A model generated the notes under the pieces. That model had not been told where the DNA came from. It saw nothing but the letters and a program-made list of their open reading frames with translations, and searched no databases. 64,000 bases of DNA. Origin: Buttiauxella sp965119215 (GTDB lineage Bacteria; Pseudomonadota; Gammaproteobacteria; Enterobacterales; Enterobacteriaceae). The position numbers were made by a program, and so were the translations under genes. Below are positions 43,551 to 50,966 of the stretch, in pieces (position 1 is the first letter of the stretch; each line of letters begins with the position of its first letter). The stretch is from NCBI GenBank assembly GCA_965119215.1, contig CBCPKK010000035.1:1-64000 (forward strand), in the 5' to 3' direction.

Positions 43551-44090
43551 TTACTTGTCTTTGCTACCATCACCAGCAGCATCGTTCACTTTGGTGACCC
43601 GCTCAACGTGTCCATTTGAATATTTAAATTTTAATCCATCATCAGTCACAATGATCGCATTTGCTTTACCCCATGAGACCCATGCAATAAGAGAGGGTAT
43701 TGTTTCAGAGAAAAATTTATTAGAAAGCACAGGTTTTCCACTCGTCAGGTCCAGAATAACGTTTATACTACATGGTGCTCCTGGTTTATCCGGAAAACAT
43801 GGATCTTCTGACACATACGAAATAGTTGTTCGTGATATCAGATATTCCTTTCCTTTTAGCAGATAGTCTGCATGCTCCATGCTTACAACCATATAATCAG
43901 CCTTTTCCTTATAAATCTCCTTACAATTAAGCGTGAGATAAGAATAACCATCACCGGAATCATAATTCGTTTTCTGTTCAAGCAGGCCTAATGTTGTATT
44001 CATGCATTGTGAAGAATCAGGAATGCAAGCAGCAATTCCTGTTGTGGCAAAAAATAATAAAGGTGACATAATAAATATGTATTTATTCAT
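43551..44090 (-). CDS. Putative T6SS immunity protein (paralogue A)
   Basis: A 179-aa exported protein with an N-terminal signal sequence that ends TGIAAC. This could be cleaved by signal peptidase I, or IAAC could serve as a lipobox; the export to the periplasm is the main point. It is closely similar to the product at 44400-44936 over its full length (shared segments: LGLLEQKTNYDSGDGYSYLTLN, here given as EQKTxxDSGDxYSYLTLN; WVSWGKAN; KYSNGHVERVTKVNDAAGDGSKDK at the end, i.e. identical last residues). It has conserved Cys pairs that could form disulfides. Position behind a VgrG and a peptidoglycan-hydrolase-like effector suggests that it neutralises such an effector in the periplasm. Its own effector survives only as a remnant (44094-44245). 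Confidence 0.72.
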   Translation of the reverse strand: MNKYIFIMSPLLFFATTGIAACIPDSSQCMNTTLGLLEQKTNYDSGDGYSYLTLNCKEIYKEKADYMVVSMEHADYLLKGKEYLISRTTISYVSEDPCFPDKPGAPCSINVILDLTSGKPVLSNKFFSETIPSLIAWVSWGKANAIIVTDDGLKFKYSNGHVERVTKVNDAAGDGSKDK

Positions 44091-44093
44091 AAT

Positions 44094-44245
44094 AACTCCG
44101 GCATTATATTTTTCCTATAACAACTTCCAGATTTAACGCCAACCTGAGCTTTCAATAAGCTACTCGCCTTCTCTTCTGTGATCCTTAGTTTGATAAATAA
44201 TATTGCATCGCTTAATCCAAAAGGATTTTTTAAATAAATTTGGAT
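44094..44245 (-). pseudogene. Remnant of a second effector 3' end
   Basis: On the minus strand this stretch encodes GLSDAILFIK, then ITEEKASSLLKAQVGVK, closely matching residues 459-487 of the intact effector (GLSDAILFIK, ITEDKAARLLKAQVGVK). It then jumps, after a deletion of about 45 codons, to a sequence that resembles the effector end and the GGAGTTxTTATG start region of the next immunity gene. It has no start and no upstream half. It is the decayed effector partner of immunity gene A. Confidence 0.85.
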
Positions 44246-44322
44246 TTTTTTTGTGTCGTGAGTTTTGTAAGCTCAACCAGTTGACCTCATTAAGAAATAA
44301 AGCGATGGTTTTAAGTAAAGTG

Positions 44323-44372
44323 TAAGTTACAGTGCTATATATGTATTTCAAACCTGACCCCACCGTAACTTA
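44323..44372. repeat. Inverted repeat behind immunity gene B
   Basis: Arms TAAGTTACAGTG at 44323-44334 and CACCGTAACTTA at 44361-44372, a homologue of the hairpin at 43471. The single difference would give a G-U pair in the minus-strand RNA, so the hairpin is kept. Confidence 0.75.
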
Positions 44373-44399
44373 TCTACTATATTAGCACACCACTGGTTT

Positions 44400-44936
44400 T
44401 TACTTATCTTTGCTACCATCACCAGCAGCATCGTTCACTTTGGTGACCCGTTCAACGTGTCCATTTGAATATTTGAACCTTAATTCATCATCAATGACGA
44501 TGATCGAATTAGCTTTCCCCCATGAAACCCAAGTGATGCGTGATCCTCCAGCATATCCTGAGAAAAATTCATTAGAAATAATTGGTTTGCCACTCGTGAA
44601 GTCAAGAATAGCATTCATGGCACATCGTGATACAGGTTTATCCGGGTAACATGGATCGGGTGACACATACGAAATGGTCGCTTTTGTTATAAGATATTTT
44701 TTTCCTTTAAAAACACCATCATCATTATTTATAACCATATAACTGGTTTTTGCCTTATATATTTCCTTCCCATTAAGTGTGAGGTAAGAATATTCATCAC
44801 CAGAATCATGCTTCGTTTTCTGTTCGAGAATACCAAGTTTTGTGTTCATGCATTCTAAAGAACCAGGAAGACAAGCAGCAACTCCTATAGTAGAGTGTAA
44901 AAGGAAAGGAAATATCATTAATAAATATCTGTTCAT
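44400..44936 (-). CDS. Putative T6SS immunity protein (paralogue B)
   Basis: A 178-aa exported protein and paralogue of the product at 43551-44090. The signal sequence ends IGVAAC, again with either a type I site or a lipobox (VAAC). The frame can be extended to 44948, but the ATG at 44936 has GGGAG in front and is the start conserved in the paralogue. It begins 13 bp after the effector stop, so effector and immunity are made together. No known domain is recognised. A periplasmic location fits protection against a peptidoglycan-cleaving toxin. AT-rich compared with the flanking core genes. Confidence 0.75.
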   Translation of the reverse strand: MNRYLLMIFPFLLHSTIGVAACLPGSLECMNTKLGILEQKTKHDSGDEYSYLTLNGKEIYKAKTSYMVINNDDGVFKGKKYLITKATISYVSPDPCYPDKPVSRCAMNAILDFTSGKPIISNEFFSGYAGGSRITWVSWGKANSIIVIDDELRFKYSNGHVERVTKVNDAAGDGSKDK

Positions 44937-44949
44937 AACAACTCCCATG

Positions 44950-46581
44950 TTAAATTTTACCGAGTACGATATCTAGATTTACATCTTCAAGTTTGGGGGG
45001 CTTAGTTAATTCAGGGCAAAAATAGTCTTCAAGATTAATACTTTCCTTCATATAAGACATCAACCATTTTCTATGTGCCTTAATGTAACCTCCCTCTTTT
45101 TCACACCTCGTGGCAGCAGACTTAACCCCAACCTGAGCTTTCAACAATCTAGCCGCCTTATCTTCTGTTATTTTATTTTTAATGAATAGAATTGCATCAC
45201 TTAATCCCAAATGATGCGTCAAATAAATTAATTTTGCTTTTTCTGCATCGTTGAGCCCGTCAATATTATAACCCGCATGTTTCAGTGAGGCTAAGTTCGC
45301 CACTCCATAATCCACTGCGGCCATAATCGCATATTCTGGTTTAAATCTGAGGTCCAGCCACTGCTGTACAGCATACGATGCTCTACGCGGATAGGGTGTT
45401 TTACCTGTTATGAAACGTTGTTTACTGAGTTCTTTTAAACTTTTCCAGACATCAAGAGACACTTGAAATTTCTTCTCATATATAACTTCGCCTTTTTTAT
45501 TTTTTAGTTCTAACCCGTGTTTATCCAGTACCGGTTTATCTGCAACTATCCCTTTCGCAAGGGCTTTTTCATTTAAATAAGTTCCCTCTCTGAATGTTTC
45601 TGATATCCATGATCCATTTAAAAACTGAGTCATACCAGCCGCGGAGCTTTTATATAAGGTCATTTCCGCAGTAGTGTTTTTTGAGTCAATGCAGACTGAA
45701 GTGGTCTTCCAGACTCCACCTGTGTATTTTGCCGCTTCTGCACTAATTACCGCAGCAATACTCTGTGGAATAATTCCACTCCGCTCAGATGCGGAAATAA
45801 TTTGATTCCAGTAAATTACATTTTTGCTTAAAAACAAATCATAACTGTTCGGGCAAGTATGACTTATATGAATTCTGGGGCCACCCTCGGTGTCGCGGCC
45901 AGTATCCACTTTGTTAATATCTTTACTTGTATCCCCGACATTACCTGCTGATCCCGTTAAGGCTATACTTTTTCCTTTCACTCTGACTTTAGGACTGGAC
46001 AGGATAATATCTAACTTTCCGGATAATGGTGTAAAACTGGCTACTTTTTTTAACTTTCCGGCTGCGCTGGAAACAAAAACCTTTAACTCACCTTCGGCTT
46101 TGGTGGTGAAGTCATCTATTTTCCCCATTCCATCAGTAATGAATTCGTACACATCACCCAATGCTGATTCAACCTTAATTTTTAAACCGGCAATGGGTTG
46201 CTCAATCAAGTCTTCAAAAGAAAATGACAATGTGCATTGGTCGTCACTATGTTCATCACCAGTAATCGGGTAAGAATAGTGTCCCGGTGGTATTTTTATT
46301 GTTTGTCCTGGATAAATCACTGCTGGGTTCTTTAACCCATTAAAGGAAGCAAGGGCTTCAACTGAACAATAATGTTCTTTAGCAATTTGTCCAAGCGTGT
46401 CCCCCTTATAAACAATCACGCTCTCTTCTTCAGGTGACAATGACTCTATATCGTCAAGAGGAACAGGTTTATCCTCCTGATCAATATAGCACTTCCAGTC
46501 TGCTGACCACCCGAGCAAGCCATCATATTCTTTCGGCTTGTCGTGTGGCTTATCAAAAATTGGCGTTGATTGAGATGTCAT
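44950..46581 (-). CDS. Predicted T6SS effector with LysM and lysozyme-like domains
   Basis: A 543-aa protein without a signal peptide. Residues about 54-98 are a LysM domain (YKGDTLGQIAKEHYCSVEAL, NPAVIYPGQTIKIP), which binds peptidoglycan glycan. Residues about 110-205 are a beta-rich, Ig-like region. Residues about 255-480 are lysozyme/transglycosylase-like: SIAAVISAEAAKY with a candidate catalytic Glu282, then SSAAGMTQFLNGSW, the usual partner motif in GEWL-fold enzymes. It starts 11 bp after vgrG, with its AAGGTG ribosome-binding site at the vgrG end, and is followed by an immunity-like gene. I infer that it is delivered by the VgrG spike and degrades peptidoglycan in the periplasm of rivals. 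The fold call rests on motifs read by eye. Confidence 0.78.
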   Translation of the reverse strand: MTSQSTPIFDKPHDKPKEYDGLLGWSADWKCYIDQEDKPVPLDDIESLSPEEESVIVYKGDTLGQIAKEHYCSVEALASFNGLKNPAVIYPGQTIKIPPGHYSYPITGDEHSDDQCTLSFSFEDLIEQPIAGLKIKVESALGDVYEFITDGMGKIDDFTTKAEGELKVFVSSAAGKLKKVASFTPLSGKLDIILSSPKVRVKGKSIALTGSAGNVGDTSKDINKVDTGRDTEGGPRIHISHTCPNSYDLFLSKNVIYWNQIISASERSGIIPQSIAAVISAEAAKYTGGVWKTTSVCIDSKNTTAEMTLYKSSAAGMTQFLNGSWISETFREGTYLNEKALAKGIVADKPVLDKHGLELKNKKGEVIYEKKFQVSLDVWKSLKELSKQRFITGKTPYPRRASYAVQQWLDLRFKPEYAIMAAVDYGVANLASLKHAGYNIDGLNDAEKAKLIYLTHHLGLSDAILFIKNKITEDKAARLLKAQVGVKSAATRCEKEGGYIKAHRKWLMSYMKESINLEDYFCPELTKPPKLEDVNLDIVLGKI

Positions 46582-46592
46582 TCCATTGCACC

Positions 46593-48842
46593 TTAAATAA
46601 ATGATTTATACACAAGTTCATTACTCTGAATACCATCAGCCCCTTTCAGCGAAGCAAACATATGATTCAAATCGGGTGGCGGTTCTGGTGATTCAAGTCC
46701 CTCAGGGCTTTGTTGTGGACCCTGGTTGTTATCCTGCGGCGGCTCAGACGATCCATCATCACCTTCATCCGCCAGCATATTCAGCACAGTCGGTTGCAGC
46801 GTCTGAACAGGTGTGCCCGGACTCCCGCCACCGTTGAGGTTGATTCTGGCCCCCATAATGTCGATGCCCGCGGGGTGAATGACGATAAACGAGCTGCCGA
46901 CCTGCAGGGTAATTTGGCTGCTGCTTTTCAGGACAATATCGCCCTGCACGTCGATACCCAGTGAGCCGGCAATCTTCTGCGCCAGGTTGTCTTTCACCTC
47001 CAGGCTGTACTTTCCTTTCACCAGGCTGATGTGGTCTTTGGTGGTGGTGTGCTCCTGTTTGCCCTTCACGGTGACCTTTCTGTCGTGGGTCACGTAAAGC
47101 GCTTCATCGTTGCCGACATTCGCCGTGCGGTCGTTTATGACTTTCAGCGTCTGGTCATTGCCGACTTTTATCTTCTGGTCGTGGGCGACGGTAACTTTCA
47201 TGTCGTGCCCGCCCGCATTCTCTTTACCCACTGTAATTGTCTGCCCCAGCCCGACGGTAATGCGCTGGTTGTTGCCCACCGCTTCTGTATGGTCCACCGC
47301 CACATCCGTCATGCGGTTGTTCAGCACCTCGGTTTTCATGTCTTTCTGGGCATGCATCGACAGCAGTTCCTGACCGACCCAGTCCTCAAACATCAGCTCG
47401 TTGTAGCCTTCGCCCTTGTAAGTCTGTGAGCGGATGGCCATCTGCGTTTTGGTGCCCGGCAGGTCGCCCGGGGCGCGGTTGGTAATGTGGTAGGTACGTC
47501 CGGTAATAACCGGCTGGTCCGGGTCGCCATTGAGGAAATCGACAATCACTTCCTGGCCGACGCGCGGAATGGCGATGTTGCCAAACCCGGTTCCCGCCCA
47601 CGCCTGTGAGACGCGTATCCAGCAGGAGCTGTCTTCATTGGCTTTGTTGTAACGGTCCCAGGCGAATTTCACCCGCACGCGCCCGTGTTCGTCGCAGAAG
47701 ATTTCTTCCCCCGGTGGGCCGGTCACTACGGCGTTTTGCGGGCCGTCAATCCGTGGTTTAGCATGTGGTTGTGGCCGCCAGGTCTGAATGGCGGGAATGA
47801 CATGAAACTGGTTGGTCAGCGTGGTACCCTGGCCTTCACTGCCGATGAGCGCCTGTGGCTGTTGGCCGTTTAATGTACAGGACACCACCTGCCACAGGTC
47901 ATTGAGCTCTTCGCGCGGGTGGTCAGTCAGCCTGAAATGGCGGCCCGGCTGGAGCTGCGGTGAGTTGCTGGTTCCGGTGGCAAAATCCACGTTGTTGCGC
48001 CAGCCTTCCACCTGATAACGGGCAAAATCGGCCCCGTGCTGCTCGTCTTTGAAACGCCCCGGGTAGTCAAAGATTTCATATTCCGGACGCTGGTAGGGCA
48101 GCCGTGGCGCCTGTTCATGGTACTGTGCCGGCCAGAGCGGTGCCGTGAAGGTGTAATCCTGGGTGGTGACCTGGGCCGGACGGATTTGCGCGCCGCGGCG
48201 GAAGCTGTTGATGCAGTATTTGCTGGATTCGTTCGCCGCATTCGGGTTGTACGGCAGGGGGGCAAGTCCCCTCAGCACACTGCTGTCATCGGCAAAGGTC
48301 AGCTTCTGGTCGTTCTGTTGCAGGTACTCATCTTCGAAAAAGTACAGGCCTTCTTCGGCGGCAAGCCTGGCGATAAAATCGTAGTCGGTTTCCTGAAACT
48401 GGACGCAGAACTCACGTTCCGGATGTGGGCGGCGAAACAGCGCATCGTGGGTGCGAATGCCCATTTCTTTGAGCAGTTTTTCAACGATAAAGCGGATATC
48501 GTAATTCTGGAAACTGCGGCAGTTTTTCCGCTGGCTACTGCGCCAGAATTCCGGGTGCACGGTCATGTGGTAAAGGGTCTGGTGTTTGCCGGTGTCGCCC
48601 TGTTCGCAGAACGTCACTATACCGCGCACCCGGCGTTTGATTTCGTCCCCCTGCCAGATAGTGAGGATAACCATTTCATCGAGGATTTTTTTGAATTCAA
48701 TGGCCGGGTCAGCACAGGCAAGGGTCAGTTCAAGGACAAATAAGGAAGAGTAGGACTGGGTCAGCCGGAAGCTCACCACGGCGAAGGTGTCTTGCGGGGT
48801 TCTCCCCGCGGTGATCGTGAAGCGGGTGCCGTCAGTGGCCAT
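46593..48842 (-). CDS. vgrG: Type VI secretion spike protein VgrG (TssI)
   Basis: A 749-aa spike protein. The gp27-like part covers residues about 1-370 (FRLTQSYSSLFVLELTLACAD, YDFIARLAAEEGLYFFEDE), then the gp5 OB-fold (PPGEEIFCDEHGRVRVKFAWDR, WIRVSQAWAGTGFGNIAIPRVGQEV) and a beta-helix built of repeats such as ITVG and KIKVGNDQTLKV. A tail of about 80 residues after INLNGGGSPG is rich in Pro, Glu, Asp and Gln and has no enzymatic domain that I can see; it may be the docking site for the effector. No other tss genes or hcp are nearby, so this is an orphan vgrG cluster that depends on a T6SS encoded elsewhere. Confidence 0.95.
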   Translation of the reverse strand: MATDGTRFTITAGRTPQDTFAVVSFRLTQSYSSLFVLELTLACADPAIEFKKILDEMVILTIWQGDEIKRRVRGIVTFCEQGDTGKHQTLYHMTVHPEFWRSSQRKNCRSFQNYDIRFIVEKLLKEMGIRTHDALFRRPHPEREFCVQFQETDYDFIARLAAEEGLYFFEDEYLQQNDQKLTFADDSSVLRGLAPLPYNPNAANESSKYCINSFRRGAQIRPAQVTTQDYTFTAPLWPAQYHEQAPRLPYQRPEYEIFDYPGRFKDEQHGADFARYQVEGWRNNVDFATGTSNSPQLQPGRHFRLTDHPREELNDLWQVVSCTLNGQQPQALIGSEGQGTTLTNQFHVIPAIQTWRPQPHAKPRIDGPQNAVVTGPPGEEIFCDEHGRVRVKFAWDRYNKANEDSSCWIRVSQAWAGTGFGNIAIPRVGQEVIVDFLNGDPDQPVITGRTYHITNRAPGDLPGTKTQMAIRSQTYKGEGYNELMFEDWVGQELLSMHAQKDMKTEVLNNRMTDVAVDHTEAVGNNQRITVGLGQTITVGKENAGGHDMKVTVAHDQKIKVGNDQTLKVINDRTANVGNDEALYVTHDRKVTVKGKQEHTTTKDHISLVKGKYSLEVKDNLAQKIAGSLGIDVQGDIVLKSSSQITLQVGSSFIVIHPAGIDIMGARINLNGGGSPGTPVQTLQPTVLNMLADEGDDGSSEPPQDNNQGPQQSPEGLESPEPPPDLNHMFASLKGADGIQSNELVYKSFI

Positions 48843-49095
48843 GGTGTTATTCCTTCAACTAAACCTGGATTCATTGAGCGGAACGGGTAATTTCACTCAA
48901 TGTATAATTTAAATAAATGTATTTAAATCAATAAAATAGAGTGGAAAGATAAACTTCAGCGAGCATGGCAACCGTGAACTTTGTCACATAATGGAATGTA
49001 GGGAAGCGGACAAAGGGGGAGTAATAATGCGTAGAATAATAGAGGCAAGCGATCGCCTGAGCGATCACTTACCTACGGTATCAGAGTAAAGAAAA

Positions 49096-49269
49096 CTATC
49101 TCCAGCGCGATAAATCATCACACGTCAGCCCAATATCCTGTAATTGTTCCTTGCTCAACCCTCGCAAGGTGCGTGCGGTCTGACGCAGCAACCATCTCTG
49201 GCGGAAATAGCGGTAAATCATCACAAAGCCGTAAAAAGGCTTGTGTGGTCTGTTTTCTTCAAAGCCCAT
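49096..49269 (-). CDS. yjiS: DUF1127 protein YjiS
   Basis: A 57-aa protein with the DUF1127 C-terminal pattern (RTLRGLSKEQLQDIGLTCDDL) after an N-terminal GFEENRPHKPFYGF that resembles E. coli YjiS. The frame can be extended to 49305; the ATG at 49269 is preferred because of GAGGAA upstream and its fit to YjiS. DUF1127 proteins are small, basic and probably RNA-related regulators; YjiS itself is uncharacterised. It lies divergent to yjiR, its usual neighbour in E. coli. Confidence 0.82.
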   Translation of the reverse strand: MGFEENRPHKPFYGFVMIYRYFRQRWLLRQTARTLRGLSKEQLQDIGLTCDDLSRWR

Positions 49270-49446
49270 AATGTGATTCCTCGTAGTGTTGACGGGAATC
49301 ATCATGCGCCACCATACAGATTGCAGGCAGACTCAAAAATAACTTTTATTTAACATACAGACGCGCTAAAACAAGATCTGAATGGTGATTTCTTCCTCAT
49401 TCTGTACTGTTTTTTCTGTCTGTATGGTTGATTAAGAGGATACAGC

Positions 49447-50865
49447 ATGACGCGTTACCAACATCTTGCCACTTTGCTGGCGGAGCGCATTGAACAAGGG
49501 TTGTATCGCAGCGGCGAGCGCCTGCCTTCGGTGCGTAATCTGAGTAGCGAGCACGGCGTCAGTATCAGCACCGTACAGCAGGCTTACCATCTGCTTGAAG
49601 ACCGGCAGCTTATTTCCCCGCAGCCGCGTTCTGGCTATTTTGTTACGCCACGCAAATCGCTGCCGCCAGTGCCACCGCTGACTCGTCCGGCACAACGTCC
49701 GGTAGAAATTACCCAGTGGGATGCGGTGCTTGAGCAACTGACCGCGCGGCAAAAGGGCGATGCAATCGCCTTTGGTAGCGGCGCACCGGATGTCACCCAG
49801 CCGACCATCAAGCCGTTTTGGCGCGAAATGAGCCGCGTTGTGCAGTATCAGGAGCCTGAACTGCTGGGCTATGACTGTATTAACGGTATGCGAGAGTTGC
49901 GCGAACAAATCGCCCGTCTGATGCTCGACAGCGGTTGTGTCGTCACTCCGGATGACATCGTAGTCACCACTGGCTGCCACGAAGCGCTGTCGATTGCCAT
50001 TCGCGCGGTGTGTGAACCGGGAGATATTGTGGCGGTGGAGTCACCTTGTTTCCACGGCACCATGCAAATGCTGCGCGCGTTTGGCGTTAAGGTTGTTGAA
50101 ATTCCAACGGATTCTGAAACGGGGATCAGCGTGGAGGCCCTTGAGTTAGCGCTGGAACAGTGGCCGATTAAAGCGGCGATTCTGGTGCCTAACTGTAATA
50201 ACCCACTGGGCTTTATCATGCCCGAAGCGCGTAAAAAAGCGGTTTTGAATCTCGCGCAACGCTTTGATATCGCCATTATTGAAGACGATGTTTACGGCGA
50301 ACTGGCTTATGAATATCCGCGCCCGATGACCATAAAATCACTGGATGTGGATGGGCGAGTGCTGTTGTGTAGCTCATTTTCCAAAACATTAGCACCGAGC
50401 CTGCGCCTTGGCTGGATTGTGCCCGGGCGTTATTTAGATCGCGCAATACATATGAAATACATCGTGACCGGCAGTACTCCCACTTTCACGCAACAGGCCG
50501 TGGCCGAATTTGTGCGTAACGGCCATTACCATCGCCATTTACGGCGTATGCGTCAGCATTATCAGCGTAACCTTGATGTGTTCACCTGTTGGGTGCGCCA
50601 CTATTTCCCATGCGGGATCTGCGTTTCTCGCCCGCAGGGCGGTTTTCTGATGTGGATTGAGCTACCTCAACACATTGATATCGTCCCGATTAGCGAAACT
50701 CTGCGTCAGCATAAAATCAATATTGCGGTTGGCTCACTGCTTTCGGCATCCGGAAAGTATCGCAACTGTATGCGCCTGAATTATGCGCTGCCTTTCGATG
50801 CTGCTACTGAGGCCGCGCTGCGCAAAATGGGTGAAGTGATCGGCCATGTTTTTGAAAATGGTTAA
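49447..50865 (+). CDS. yjiR: MocR-type PLP-dependent regulator YjiR
   Basis: A 472-aa regulator with an N-terminal GntR winged HTH (residues about 1-70, SGERLPSVRNLSSEHGVSISTVQQAY) fused to an aminotransferase fold type I domain. The PLP-site lysine is in SSFSKTLAPSLRLGW, with NCNNPLG and EDDVYGEL as neighbouring active-site motifs. It matches E. coli YjiR over its whole length. MocR proteins sense an amino compound or PLP level and regulate a nearby gene, here possibly yjiS. In E. coli K-12 yjiRS lie in a different part of the chromosome, so the pair has moved or been acquired. Confidence 0.92.
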   Translation: MTRYQHLATLLAERIEQGLYRSGERLPSVRNLSSEHGVSISTVQQAYHLLEDRQLISPQPRSGYFVTPRKSLPPVPPLTRPAQRPVEITQWDAVLEQLTARQKGDAIAFGSGAPDVTQPTIKPFWREMSRVVQYQEPELLGYDCINGMRELREQIARLMLDSGCVVTPDDIVVTTGCHEALSIAIRAVCEPGDIVAVESPCFHGTMQMLRAFGVKVVEIPTDSETGISVEALELALEQWPIKAAILVPNCNNPLGFIMPEARKKAVLNLAQRFDIAIIEDDVYGELAYEYPRPMTIKSLDVDGRVLLCSSFSKTLAPSLRLGWIVPGRYLDRAIHMKYIVTGSTPTFTQQAVAEFVRNGHYHRHLRRMRQHYQRNLDVFTCWVRHYFPCGICVSRPQGGFLMWIELPQHIDIVPISETLRQHKINIAVGSLLSASGKYRNCMRLNYALPFDAATEAALRKMGEVIGHVFENG

Positions 50866-50966
50866 TTTTCCCACGCTTTTACAGCCATAGACTTCTACCC
50901 CGCTGAGCTAAAATTCTGTGCAATAGCGCTCTTACCCCTGGCGCTCGTACCTTACAAAGGAAAATC

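Noticed and set aside
44160..44363. A 67-codon minus-strand ORF between the immunity genes
   Set aside because: It covers the effector remnant in a different frame. The adjacent frame, which matches the intact effector, is the meaningful one.
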